Below, one piece after another: positions 12,901-20,366 of a DNA stretch of 64,000 bases. Position 1 is the stretch's first letter; the number at the start of each line of letters is the position of its first letter. Position numbers and translations under genes: made by a program. The notes below the pieces were generated by a model that did no database searches, was not told the DNA's origin, and was given only the letters and a program-made list of their open reading frames with translations. Source of the stretch: 2-02-FULL-55-14 sp964581115 (GTDB lineage: Bacteria > Bacteroidota > Ignavibacteria > UBA10030); the NCBI GenBank assembly GCA_964581115.1, contig CAZOMY010000004.1:1-64000 (forward strand), in the 5' to 3' direction.

Positions 12901-12939
12901 AGGAAGGAAGCGGAGCAACGTTTGGGGGCCCTGCGTTGA
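9901..12939 (+). CDS. Large periplasmic tetratricopeptide-repeat protein
   Basis: A 1012-residue exported protein. Residues 1-31 look like a Sec signal peptide with the hydrophobic run GSVLLILALLATLSSYA before AQ. The rest is an almost continuous array of TPR-like helical pairs (for example FADALPTYAQLIREFPSS and YTEAIREFQKVTRNFPTG) with the YbgF/CpoB and BamD flavour: each repeat ends in a phrase such as FP or YP, then a new unit. TPR arrays bind partner proteins. It heads an operon with a barrel, a SPOR protein and ExbB-ExbD-TonB; its stop codon overlaps the next start by one base. A CpoB-like role linking an energised envelope machine to peptidoglycan is an inference from this context. Confidence 0.85.
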   Translation: MIYPQARFDPRKTGSVLLILALLATLSSYAQVGSPPTQKSAAEDQDYTFGYGLFHDKLYSLAAEELESFVQKYPTSIRRQDALFLLAECAYLQGKFADALPTYAQLIREFPSSSLADDAHFRSGQSYLALKRPEDAVGCFKTVVDRFPDSPLAGEAAYWLGEAHVSLGERETAVKYYTLSYEHFPNNPYKDYALYAVGWTRQSDRRFADAISAYRLLIDSLPSSSLVPSARIRIAECRFGTGDYSGALSGLLAERSTIGLPIESGQADYLIAESYERLNQFAAARDAYRRFVTAHPDHPLQEDGWYGWGWTLFQLGKHDSASAVFGEVAGRGGKRAAAAMYRKGTSDRMRRDTTEALASYRRSVELDAQGEFADNALADAADILLLKGDAVEAKATAERVATEYPDSDVKADALRIIGDALLRLGDAAEARNRLRQAAAVPGARFDVAVGASFQAAWASFRMGDFEQASQDFAAFVQTYPQHPRASEASYWQAESEYRRAAYEQALTIYRVIASDEKHARRLDAAYGEAWSLYKLGRFQESASAFDRLVQLAPRGPYAYDARLRQADALFALKEFARAGQVYRSALRTFPDSGSNDYAAYQAAQAAYRGNDFTEAYKQFSDLVRTMSSSPLADDAQYAMGWVNFQRKEYTEAIREFQKVTRNFPTGDAAPRAFYSLGDSYYNLGQYAAAEASYRELIRRFPDHRLIADAMVGLQYALVAQGKEKEAAGLIDQFIRDNQGTAAATDLQLKKAELLYGQRDFAGAVAVYRAYLTTAPNDRDRGQAQYWLGRSQLALGRRAEALESFEAAARLGGRFAAPATLEAVDLVLADGNGAKALELIVRGEQQFASDGEILAEILYRKGRLFLTDGNAPEAQRLWGEVIRRWEAGRAADRARVGLARISLMSGDASGARMMSQRVATGRTDEVGAEAQVVVGETWVAVGDWKQAATAFLRVRYVFSAYADWVDRALLEAGRAYEQGGDKARARETYRDLLQRQPEAAIRKEAEQRLGALR

Positions 12940-14591
12940 TGCGTCGCGCCGCGATCACGCTCGTCGTCGCCGCGACCGTGTCTTCGGCGCAGGAACGCCC
13001 GACACCGCCGGACCGGCGCGCGTTGGTGCCGCCTCGCGACTCCATCGTCAAGGTGCTGCCGACGATCGACCTTCCGGAGTATGTCATCACCGGCTTGTCG
13101 TCGATCGACCTCCCGCACTTCGAGAAGCGGTTCGACGACGCGGGTCCGGTTGGCGGCGTCCTCGTGGGCCCCGCTCCGGCCTTTCGCGATCCCGCGACCG
13201 GTCCTGCACCGGGCTCCGGACTGAAGGGCGGCCCATCCATTGCTTCGGCGGCGGGGATCCAAGCGCACGTGCGAGCGGGCATGGGTTCGTATCGCATGCC
13301 CCAGTTGGAGGCTTCGGTGCGCTCGTCGATCGATGCGATAACGTTGGGTGCGCAGGGTCATTACCGTCGCTCGTCCGGATTCGCCCCGGAGACCGGTTGG
13401 TCCGAAGGAGGCGCGGGTGCCTCGGCAACGCTCCCGATCAACCTCGTCTCGTCTGGCGTTAGCAACTCATCGCTGAGCGGCGATCTTGGATTTGAGTCGC
13501 GGTCGTATCATTGGTATGGAACCTCCAGCCCGTCAGACCGCCGCACGCTGTCAATGGTCGACGGAGGGCTCGCGGCGCGAGGGTGGCTCAGCGGGTGGAA
13601 TGGCGCGATCTCTTTGCGATTTGGCTCTGTCTCGGTCGACGACACCTCTTCGTCGGTGTCCGAAGCGACCACTCGGGTCGCCGCCGGCGTCAACGGAGAG
13701 ATCGGGGGGGTTCCGTTGATCGCGTCGATGGAGGTTCGGAGTTCGAGCCGTTCCGTCTCATCTGTCGCGTCGTCGGGCCTCTCGTCGCTCAAGGTCGAGA
13801 GCCGCTGGCAGTCGTTGCCCTCGGTTTTGGTCTCGGGTGGGCTGGGCATCGCCTACCTGCAGGGCGACGGAGGTCAGAGCCGCGTTGCGGTGTTTCCGTC
13901 GGTGCGCGTGCAACTCGCGATCGACGACCGCCATCGACTGGCGGGAGCCTTCGAGCCGCGAGCCCTGGGGATTACACTGATGTCATCCCAGTCGGTGCAC
14001 CGATTCCTTGATGCACGAACGCACATCCGCCAGACGGCATGGACCAATAGCGGAAGGTTCGGGCTTGAGTCTGATTGGACTTCAGAAGTGAGGACGCGGG
14101 TTGAGTTGGAGGCGGGAAAGGGACGCGATCTCGCGATGATCGCCGATACGTCGGGGCGAGGTGTCGCCCAGTGGATGTATAGCGATGCTTCGTACGCTGC
14201 TCTGCGCGCTGAGTGTGTTGCAAAGATGCGAGGGAATGACTATTTTTCCGCAACGATCATTCTTCGATCGTCTCGAAATGAGGCGAGCGGATTGAGCATT
14301 CCGTATTGGCCAAGGGGCGAAGCGCGGGTCTCGTATCTCACGGAGGTGATGCGCGGGCTGAAACTCCTCGGATCCGTGCAGGTGGTGGGCGCGCGGGAAT
14401 CGCAGTGGGCGGTTCCAGCCTCGTCGCTCCCGGGCTATGCGACCGTCGACGTGTCCGGTCGCTATGCCGTGACATCATCGCTTGCCGTGTGGCTGGAGGC
14501 GACGAACCTTTCGAACGCCGTGTATCAACACTGGAAGGGCATTCAAGAACCGCCCTTCCGTCTGTCTGCCGGGATTGCCCTGGCTTGGTGA
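12939..14591 (+). CDS. Outer-membrane beta-barrel protein with TonB-box-like segment
   Basis: About 550 residues from ATG 12939 (an in-frame TTG lies one codon upstream). A signal peptide (about 1-18, ending SSAQ) is followed by a proline-rich stretch and DLPEYVITGL (44-53), which resembles the TonB box found just after the signal peptide of TonB-dependent receptors. No plug domain is recognisable after it. Instead come alternating amphipathic strands rich in Ser, Gly and aromatic residues, and a receptor-like C-terminus (LEATNLSNAVYQHWKG, then a final strand ending in LAW). It overlaps the TPR gene and precedes SPOR, ExbB, ExbD and TonB genes. Function unknown; a small energised receptor or scaffold is an inference. 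Confidence 0.7.
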   Translation: MRRAAITLVVAATVSSAQERPTPPDRRALVPPRDSIVKVLPTIDLPEYVITGLSSIDLPHFEKRFDDAGPVGGVLVGPAPAFRDPATGPAPGSGLKGGPSIASAAGIQAHVRAGMGSYRMPQLEASVRSSIDAITLGAQGHYRRSSGFAPETGWSEGGAGASATLPINLVSSGVSNSSLSGDLGFESRSYHWYGTSSPSDRRTLSMVDGGLAARGWLSGWNGAISLRFGSVSVDDTSSSVSEATTRVAAGVNGEIGGVPLIASMEVRSSSRSVSSVASSGLSSLKVESRWQSLPSVLVSGGLGIAYLQGDGGQSRVAVFPSVRVQLAIDDRHRLAGAFEPRALGITLMSSQSVHRFLDARTHIRQTAWTNSGRFGLESDWTSEVRTRVELEAGKGRDLAMIADTSGRGVAQWMYSDASYAALRAECVAKMRGNDYFSATIILRSSRNEASGLSIPYWPRGEARVSYLTEVMRGLKLLGSVQVVGARESQWAVPASSLPGYATVDVSGRYAVTSSLAVWLEATNLSNAVYQHWKGIQEPPFRLSAGIALAW

Positions 14592-14628
14592 TGTGCGGTG
14601 ATTCTCATCCAACTCAAGGAGGCTTCCT

Positions 14629-15282
14629 ATGCCTGACCTGAACCTGATCGATGATGAGCCGGCGGGCGAAGAGTCCCTCGTCTCCGAGTCGGCCCCCCCG
14701 GCTGCAAAAGGAGGCGGCGGTACGCTCCGGCTGGTCATCATCCTGTCCCTCACGGTCCTGATCATCGCCGGTCTGCTGTACGTGCTGAACAGCCGCGGGA
14801 TCGTTCACCTGTGGGGGAAAAAGCAGCAGACGGTCGTTCAGGTTCCCGACGAACAGTATCCGCCCGACCAGTTCAACGATGAGGCGTTCGCCGAGCAACC
14901 GGTCGACACGATGGCCGCCGGCGAGGCTGCTGAGGAGATGGCGCTCCTCGAAACGACGCCCATCGAAGAAGGCGTGCCGGCGGAACCTACTCCGGCCGCC
15001 GCGGAGCCGAAGGCTGACGCCAATACCCTCAAAGAGATGAAGGGAGACTACACGATTCAGGTAGTGGCCTTCCGTGAAAAAGGCAAAGCGGACGACGTCC
15101 TCCAGAATCTCGAGATCGCCGGCTACCCGGCTTTCGTCGAAAAAGTCCCGATGAAGGGGGGCGATTGGTACACCGTCCGCATCGGCCGATACCCGACCCG
15201 CCAAGACGCCAAGGTGGCGGTCGCTTCCTTCGCCGAACAGATCCGCTCCAACTACGTGATTGATCGCGTCCGGTCGAAGTGA
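14629..15282 (+). CDS. SPOR-domain inner-membrane protein
   Basis: A 217-residue bitopic protein: a cytoplasmic acidic N-terminus, one membrane helix at about 33-53 (LVIILSLTVLIIAGLLYVL), a periplasmic acidic Pro/Ala linker, and a C-terminal SPOR domain (about 140-215, with YTIQVVAFREK and WYTVRIGRYPTRQDAK). SPOR domains bind glycan strands stripped of stem peptides, typically at the division septum. A strong AAGGAGG ribosome site precedes the ATG. Its place between a barrel and ExbB-ExbD-TonB suggests it tethers that system to peptidoglycan, which is an inference. Confidence 0.9.
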   Translation: MPDLNLIDDEPAGEESLVSESAPPAAKGGGGTLRLVIILSLTVLIIAGLLYVLNSRGIVHLWGKKQQTVVQVPDEQYPPDQFNDEAFAEQPVDTMAAGEAAEEMALLETTPIEEGVPAEPTPAAAEPKADANTLKEMKGDYTIQVVAFREKGKADDVLQNLEIAGYPAFVEKVPMKGGDWYTVRIGRYPTRQDAKVAVASFAEQIRSNYVIDRVRSK

Positions 15283-15310
15283 CCGGCGGTCGACGTACCG
15301 CTTCATCGTG

Positions 15311-15350
15311 GGTCCCCGCGATCCGACCTTCATCGGATCGCGAGGGGACC
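15311..15350 (+). other. Long hairpin between the SPOR gene and exbB
   Basis: GGTCCCC then GCGATCCGA (15311-15326) pairs with TCGGATCGC then GAGGGGACC (15333-15350), leaving a 6-nt loop and a 2-nt bulge. No T-run follows, so it is not a standard terminator. It could be a processing or mRNA-stability element that sets exbB-exbD-tonB expression apart from the upstream genes. Confidence 0.6.
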
Positions 15351-15372
15351 ATCGCCCCACTCCAAAGGACCT

Positions 15373-16011
15373 ATGAGCCTGCTTGACCTCTTTTTGCGCG
15401 GCGGCGTCGTGATGTGGCCGATCCTCCTCACTTCGATCATCGGGGCTGTCGTGATCGTGGAGCGGTGGCTTGTGCTCCGACGCGCCCGAATTGACGCAGG
15501 GCAGTTCCTCCTGAAGCTCCGGTCCGTCCTCCAGAAGGGGGACATCATGGCAGCCGTCAATTTCTGCTCGAAGACCGATGCACCGCTCGCGAACATCCTC
15601 AAGCGCGGTCTGACGATGTATCCCCAAGGACATGAACGCGTGCGCGAGGCCATCGAGAACGCCGGCAAGGCCGAGGCCTTCAAGCTCGAAGAACGTCTGG
15701 GCGTACTTGCGAACGTTGCGGGCATCGCGCCGCTGCTGGGTTTCCTCGGGACCGTCACCGGAATGATCGGAGCGTTCCAGACGATCCAGTCCCTTGGTGG
15801 AACGGCGTCGCCGGCCGACCTCGCCGGAGGGATCTGGGAGGCCCTCCTGACGACGGCGTTCGGTCTGTTCGTCGGTATCCCGGCCTACGGCTTCTACAAC
15901 TACTTTGTGTCGAAGGTCAGCCGCTTCGTGTTCGAAATGGAGAGCGGCTCCGAAGAATTCCTCGACCTGGTCCGGTCAGGCCATCTCGAGCAGACAGCCG
16001 ACAAAGGTTGA
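15373..16011 (+). CDS. exbB: MotA/TolQ/ExbB-family proton channel protein
   Basis: A 212-residue inner-membrane protein with three membrane helices: near residues 10-30 (VVMWPILLTSIIGAVVIV), and a pair in the conserved channel region around 108-185 (LANVAGIAPLLGFLGTVTGM and WEALLTTAFGLFVGIPAY). The LLGFLGTVTGMIGAF motif is diagnostic of the family. With ExbD it forms the pump that converts proton flow into mechanical work on a periplasmic partner. A TolQ assignment is also possible, but the tonB gene two positions downstream favours ExbB. Confidence 0.93.
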   Translation: MSLLDLFLRGGVVMWPILLTSIIGAVVIVERWLVLRRARIDAGQFLLKLRSVLQKGDIMAAVNFCSKTDAPLANILKRGLTMYPQGHERVREAIENAGKAEAFKLEERLGVLANVAGIAPLLGFLGTVTGMIGAFQTIQSLGGTASPADLAGGIWEALLTTAFGLFVGIPAYGFYNYFVSKVSRFVFEMESGSEEFLDLVRSGHLEQTADKG

Positions 16012-16014
16012 TCG

Positions 16015-16419
16015 ATGCGGTTCCGTGCTTCGGGTCCTCCGTTGTTGACGGCGTTCTCCTATGCGTCGCTGACCGATGTCGTGCTCCAATTGCTCATCTT
16101 CTTCCTTCTGTCGTCGGCGTATGTCATTCAGTCGGGCGTCAAAGTGCAACTCCCGAAGGCCGCGACAGGTGAGCGGGGCACGAAGGCCAAGATCGTCGTT
16201 TCTGTGAATGCCGACGGTGCGTTCTTCCTCAACACGAAGCCCGTTTCGCGTGTGGAACTGCGCGACGGCGTTCGCGCAATGCTTGCGGAACAGACAGACC
16301 CTGTGGTCGTCATCCAGGCCGACAAGAGCGTGAGTTTGCAGCAGGCCGTTGAAGCGATGGACATTGTCAAGTCGGCTGGTGGGTCGAGGATGCTGATCGC
16401 CACGGAGCCGATGGAGTGA
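16015..16419 (+). CDS. exbD: ExbD/TolR-family transport protein
   Basis: A 134-residue protein with one N-terminal membrane helix (about 17-37) containing the essential aspartate D21 in SLTDVVLQLLIFF, and a periplasmic ExbD/TolR domain. It is the stator partner of the ExbB-like protein. The start lies 3 nt after the exbB stop, and the stop lies 4 nt before the tonB start, so translation is probably coupled. Confidence 0.94.
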   Translation: MRFRASGPPLLTAFSYASLTDVVLQLLIFFLLSSAYVIQSGVKVQLPKAATGERGTKAKIVVSVNADGAFFLNTKPVSRVELRDGVRAMLAEQTDPVVVIQADKSVSLQQAVEAMDIVKSAGGSRMLIATEPME

Positions 16420-16423
16420 ATCG

Positions 16424-17221
16424 ATGACGGCCGAACTTCGCATCGGTTGGACGGCTTCGATCGTCCTTCATGTACTCCTGCTGTTGCTCGCCTTCCTCTA
16501 CGTTTTGCCGGCCGTGACGCCCCGGACGGAGTTCATCGAGCTGGAATGGGGCAACCTGCCGTCCGCTCCTGCCGTTGCCACGCCGGCCCCGGCGCCGAGC
16601 GCTCCTGCCACAACGGTGCGACGGGCTCCGGTCGTCACGAAGCGCCCCCCGACCGCCGCACCCGCCCAACGTAGTCTCCCGCTGCCCGAGCGCCATCTTC
16701 CCGACCTGACCGAAGACGCGATCGCCGTTCCTCGACGCACCGACAAAATCGATCTACCCGGCCCGGAAACGACGCCCGAGAGGACCGACCGTGCGTCGGC
16801 CGACCGCCAGGATCCCATCGGGTCGCGTGAGCTTCCCATCCCAGGCCGCACGACTGACCGTCCGGGAATGATGCCATCGGGTTCGGGAATAGGTGAGGGG
16901 GTCAGCCGGCCGGGCTCGGGAGGAGCTGGATCCGGTGTGGGATTCGACGTCCAGTGGACGGGAGGGGGATCGCGAAAGAAACTGAGCGGGGAGATACCGA
17001 AGTATCCCGAGAGAACGAATGTCGCTGCGCAGGTGCGGATCCGCGCCTGGGTGCTTCCGAACGGCTCGGTCCGGGCCGTCCAGCCGGTGCAGAAAGCGAA
17101 TACCGCGCTCGAGGATGCGGCGATGAAAGAGCTGAAGCTCTGGAGGTTCGAACCGCTTCCCCCTTCGATGCCGCAAGTTGAGCAGGATTGCGTCGTGACC
17201 TTCCTCTTCCGCTTGCGTTGA
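16424..17221 (+). CDS. tonB: TonB-like energy transducer
   Basis: A 265-residue protein with the TonB layout: an N-terminal membrane helix (about 10-30), a Pro/Ala-rich periplasm-spanning linker (about 48-160), a Gly-rich stretch, and a C-terminal TonB domain (about 185-265, with KYPERTNVAAQVRIRAWVLP and WRFEPLPPS). It would transmit ExbB-ExbD energy to an outer-membrane protein, plausibly the TonB-box-bearing barrel at 12.9-14.6 kb. It is the last gene of the operon and is followed by a terminator-like hairpin. Confidence 0.9.
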   Translation: MTAELRIGWTASIVLHVLLLLLAFLYVLPAVTPRTEFIELEWGNLPSAPAVATPAPAPSAPATTVRRAPVVTKRPPTAAPAQRSLPLPERHLPDLTEDAIAVPRRTDKIDLPGPETTPERTDRASADRQDPIGSRELPIPGRTTDRPGMMPSGSGIGEGVSRPGSGGAGSGVGFDVQWTGGGSRKKLSGEIPKYPERTNVAAQVRIRAWVLPNGSVRAVQPVQKANTALEDAAMKELKLWRFEPLPPSMPQVEQDCVVTFLFRLR

Positions 17222-17251
17222 GGCCAGCCGGACTCTGTGTGACCTTCTGTT

Positions 17252-17289
17252 GACGTGCCCTGAACGACGCTCCGGGGCACGGTCATTTT
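17252..17289 (+). terminator. Likely terminator of the TPR-TonB operon
   Basis: GTGCCC (17255-17260) pairs with GGGCAC (17275-17280), flanked by GAC and GTC, and is followed by CATTTTC. It starts about 30 bp after the tonB stop. Confidence 0.5.
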
Positions 17290-17334
17290 CGAACGGCTTC
17301 ATCCTGGTCCACACCGAACCCCTTGAATACACCG

Positions 17335-17364
17335 AGGCCTCCGTCACCGGAGGCCTTGTCATTG
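17335..17364. terminator. Hairpin between the convergent tonB and NTF2-like genes
   Basis: AGGCCTCCG (17335-17343), loop TCAC, CGGAGGCCT (17348-17356): a perfect 9-bp stem with a 4-nt loop. T-runs on either side are weak. Its place between convergent genes suggests a transcription stop for one or both. Confidence 0.55.
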
Positions 17365-17385
17365 ATGCGACACGTGATAGACGAT

Positions 17386-17844
17386 TCACGTCTTCTTCGT
17401 CGTTCCGGTGGGATATGGATACTCCAACAAGCCCGTGTGCATCGTCATCTTCCATTCTCCGTTGACGAGGGAGTAGACCTTGCAAGCCCGTCCCATCCAG
17501 TGCTGCTCTCGGCCCGACCGGTCCCGCAACAAAGTATCAACATCGACGACGACGAACCCTCCGTCGGCTTCCGGCGTCACGACGATCTTGACGATCGAGC
17601 GACGGTTGTGGACGAGCTCATGAGTGTCGAACCAGTCCTGCCAGTTCTTGCGCCAGCGCTCCCGATGGAACCGCCCAGCCCAGAAGACCCAGTCAACCGG
17701 GTCGTGATGGGCCGATGTTGGCGGCCACGGCCAAACCATGTCTGGATGGAAGATCGAAAGGAGCAGCTCGACGTTCTTCGAATCCCACGCCCGGCTTTCG
17801 CGGTCGACGATCTCCTGAAGTGCGCGTTCGGCGTCGTTCGGCAT
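17386..17844 (-). CDS. SnoaL/NTF2-like small protein
   Basis: About 152 residues from ATG 17844, chosen because GGAGG lies 8 nt upstream; the frame is open to 17883. The sequence (DAERALQEIVDRESRAWDSK, a central WPWPP and HDPVDW, a C-terminal VNGEWKMTMHTGLLEY) has the helix-then-curved-sheet pattern of the SnoaL/DUF4440 NTF2-like fold. Members are diverse and no specific substrate can be assigned. It is the last gene of the alaS operon and starts 23 bp past the end of a small membrane protein gene. Confidence 0.7.
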   Translation of the reverse strand: MPNDAERALQEIVDRESRAWDSKNVELLLSIFHPDMVWPWPPTSAHHDPVDWVFWAGRFHRERWRKNWQDWFDTHELVHNRRSIVKIVVTPEADGGFVVVDVDTLLRDRSGREQHWMGRACKVYSLVNGEWKMTMHTGLLEYPYPTGTTKKT

Positions 17845-17866
17845 TGTTGGGGCCTCCATCGTCTGA

Positions 17867-18220
17867 TCAGCCGGAAACCACATCCCCGTCGGACGGTTCG
17901 GACGAACCCTTCCTGAGATACCAGATGTAGAAGAAGATCTCCCCGAAGGTGAGCAGGACGAGTGACGCAGTGTCCGACGTCATCTCACGGTAGAGGAACC
18001 GTTTGGTCGGGGTGTCGGCCCAGTCGTCGATCAGCAGTCCAATGCCCTGTTCGGGCCACAGAAGACGAATGATGAACGTCGAGAGCGTCCAGCCGATCGC
18101 AAAGAGCAGAACGACCATCGAGACGCCAAGCGCGATGCCCGGGGCGCCGTCCTTGCGTCCCCGATAGCCAAGTACGGCGGCGAAGATGGCGTGGAGAAGA
18201 AAGATGACGAATGCGATCAC
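17867..18220 (-). CDS. Small membrane protein of unknown function
   Basis: A 117-residue protein with three predicted membrane segments: about 1-18 (MIAFVIFLLHAIFAAVLG), 28-53 (GIALGVSMVVLLFAIGWTLS, continuing) and 83-102 (TASLVLLTFGEIFFYIWYL). A loop with WPEQGIGLLIDDWADTPTKR separates the second and third. I do not recognise the family. It starts 11 bp after the sugar-phosphate transferase gene and is probably co-transcribed. Confidence 0.65.
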   Translation of the reverse strand: MIAFVIFLLHAIFAAVLGYRGRKDGAPGIALGVSMVVLLFAIGWTLSTFIIRLLWPEQGIGLLIDDWADTPTKRFLYREMTSDTASLVLLTFGEIFFYIWYLRKGSSEPSDGDVVSG

Positions 18221-18231
18221 GTTGTTACGGC

Positions 18232-19638
18232 TCAGTAGGCGTCTTTGCCGAACAGCACGGCCCGGATGGTCTTGGCGATGATCTTCAGGTCGAACACGAG
18301 GGACCAGTTCTCTACGTAGTAGATGTCGAAGCGTGTGCGCTCTTCGATGGGGGCATTACCGCGCAGGCCGTTGACCTGAGCCCAGCCGGTCATGCCCGTT
18401 CTGACACGGTGACGTTCGAGGTACTTCGGGACCTCACGCCGGAACTGTTCCACGAAATGGGGCCGTTCCGGTCTCGGACCGACGAGGCTCATATCTCCCC
18501 GAATGACGTTGATGAGCTGCGGCAGTTCGTCGAGGCTAAACCGGCGAAGGAACCGGCCGATCGGCGTCGTGCGGGGATCGTTCTTGCTCGCCCAGACGGG
18601 CCCCGTCGACTTCTCGGCATCGGCGTGCATGGAGCGGAACTTGATGACCGCGAACGGCTTGCCGTCGAGCCCGATGCGTTCCTGACGGTAGAAGACCGGT
18701 CCTTTTGACGTCAGCTTCACCAGAGCCGCGAGCAACAGAAAGGCCGGGCTGATGATGACCAGAATGAGCGTGGCGGCGACGAGGTCGAAGGTACGCTTCA
18801 CGAAGGCGTCGAACGGCGTGAGTGCCACTCCCTTGATCCGCAGAAATGGAACGCCGTCGATCTCGCGCACGCGCACCCCGGTGGTGAGCAATTCGACCAG
18901 ATCGGGCACCATCATCAACTCGACGTTGAGGCCGTCGCAGCTTCGCACGAGGCGATTCACGGTGGCATGATCGGTCTCTCCGAACGCCAGCAGTACGATG
19001 TCGACGTGGCGCTCTTCGATGATGCGAGGCAGATCGTCGATCGACCCGAGCCGCGGCACCTCCGGATCGGCCGACGATCCTTCGGCGGCGACGAGGCCCA
19101 CGACATCGTACCCAAGCCCGCGGTTGGCGCGCAGCGAAGCGACCAATCGCGATGCGACGTGACCCGAACCAGCCACCACAACGCGTTGCAGGTCGCGACC
19201 CCGCCGATACCACCATTGTTCAAACCGTAGCATCGTCCAACGGCCGATCGAGACCGTGACGACGGAGGAGACCCCCAGCAAGAGGAAGACGAGACGGGAA
19301 TACGAGAAAGTGCGGTAGAAGAAGGCGGCGGCCATGACGACGAGCATCCCGACAAGGATCAGTCGGACCAGCGCGAAGAACTCGTCGGAGAAGTAAAGAT
19401 TACGCCTCGTGCCATACATGCCCCGGCGCGCAAAAAGCCAGAGCCAGATGGGTATCACGAACAACGACCCGAGGACGTAGGCCTCGACCGGGGGAAAGCC
19501 CTTGGTGACGGGGAAGAGGGCTGTGAGTGGCGATGCGAACCGAATCCCGTACGACAGGAGGAATGCCGCTTCGATCGCGATCGCATCTACAACCGCGGTC
19601 GCGATCGGCAGAACGATATCTTTGCGGCGTTGGGGCAT
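18232..19638 (-). CDS. Polyprenyl glycosylphosphotransferase (WcaJ/WbaP type)
   Basis: About 468 residues from ATG 19638; the frame is open further upstream but the extra 48 residues are Ser/Arg-rich and unlike a protein start. Four N-terminal membrane helices (about 10-32, 52-70, 88-108, 113-133), a central nucleotide-binding-like domain (VVVAGSGHVASRLVASL), a fifth hydrophobic segment, and a C-terminal bacterial sugar transferase domain with KFRSMHADAEK, RFLRRFSLDELPQLINVIRG and MSLVGPRPE. It would transfer a sugar-1-phosphate, often glucose-1-phosphate, onto undecaprenyl phosphate to start exopolysaccharide or O-antigen synthesis. No other polysaccharide genes follow. Confidence 0.9.
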   Translation of the reverse strand: MPQRRKDIVLPIATAVVDAIAIEAAFLLSYGIRFASPLTALFPVTKGFPPVEAYVLGSLFVIPIWLWLFARRGMYGTRRNLYFSDEFFALVRLILVGMLVVMAAAFFYRTFSYSRLVFLLLGVSSVVTVSIGRWTMLRFEQWWYRRGRDLQRVVVAGSGHVASRLVASLRANRGLGYDVVGLVAAEGSSADPEVPRLGSIDDLPRIIEERHVDIVLLAFGETDHATVNRLVRSCDGLNVELMMVPDLVELLTTGVRVREIDGVPFLRIKGVALTPFDAFVKRTFDLVAATLILVIISPAFLLLAALVKLTSKGPVFYRQERIGLDGKPFAVIKFRSMHADAEKSTGPVWASKNDPRTTPIGRFLRRFSLDELPQLINVIRGDMSLVGPRPERPHFVEQFRREVPKYLERHRVRTGMTGWAQVNGLRGNAPIEERTRFDIYYVENWSLVFDLKIIAKTIRAVLFGKDAY

Positions 19639-19699
19639 CGAAGGGTACCGATCGCTTCTTTCGAGGGGCAGGCAGGGGGAGGGCAACGATCGGGTCGGT

Positions 19700-20305
19700 C
19701 TAGCCGAACATCTCCTGCTCGACCTGCTGGAAGATGATGTGGCCGATGGTGATGTGCCCTTCCTGGATCCGTTGTGTGTCATCCGAAGGGACGATGATCG
19801 CCAGGTCCACCAGATCTTTCGCTGGTCCTCCGTCCTTGCCGAGAAAGCCGATGGTGACGAGGCCCTGATCCTTGGCGGCGCGGAAGGCGTTGTTGACGCT
19901 TTCTGACCTTCCGCTCGTGCTGATTCCGATGAGCACGTCGCCGGCCTGACCGAGCGCTTGGACGGAACGGGCGAAGACCGCGTCGTAGCCCAGGTCGTTG
20001 GCGCCGGCCGTGAGGTTGGAGGTGTCCGTCGTCAAAGCGATGGCGGGAAGGGCCGGTCGCTTGATGGCCGGGCTGAGCCGGATGACGAACTCCGTGGCGA
20101 GGTGCTGGGCGTCGGCTGCGCTGCCGCCGTTGCCGCAGAGGAGCACCTTCTTCTTGGCGTTCAGCGCTCGCATCACCAGGTCGATGGCTTTGGAGATGTC
20201 TCCAGCCAGCTGGTCGGCAATGCGCTGTTTGGTCGCCGCGCTTTCACGAAGCGAGTCCTTGATGAATTTCTCACGGTACAATAAGGTCATCGGGAGATGA
20301 GCCAT
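19700..20305 (-). CDS. gmhA: SIS-domain phosphosugar isomerase, GmhA-like
   Basis: A 201-residue protein from ATG 20305 (ATG 20290 is equally possible; neither has a clear ribosome site). The motifs of sedoheptulose-7-phosphate isomerase are present: LLCGNGGSAADAQHLATEF (about 55-73), ISTSGRSESV (128-137) and QEGHITIGHI (181-190), the last carrying the catalytic Glu/His. This enzyme makes D-glycero-D-manno-heptose 7-phosphate for LPS core or S-layer glycans. It lies between a lipid gene and a sugar-phosphate transferase, consistent with envelope glycan synthesis. A related DnaA-initiator-associating isomerase function cannot be excluded. Confidence 0.85.
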   Translation of the reverse strand: MAHLPMTLLYREKFIKDSLRESAATKQRIADQLAGDISKAIDLVMRALNAKKKVLLCGNGGSAADAQHLATEFVIRLSPAIKRPALPAIALTTDTSNLTAGANDLGYDAVFARSVQALGQAGDVLIGISTSGRSESVNNAFRAAKDQGLVTIGFLGKDGGPAKDLVDLAIIVPSDDTQRIQEGHITIGHIIFQQVEQEMFG

Positions 20306-20366
20306 AGAGGGGTCCGTCCATGATGGTCGTGACGCGCGCTGTTGCCGCTGCAGTCGCGCGCTCCGA

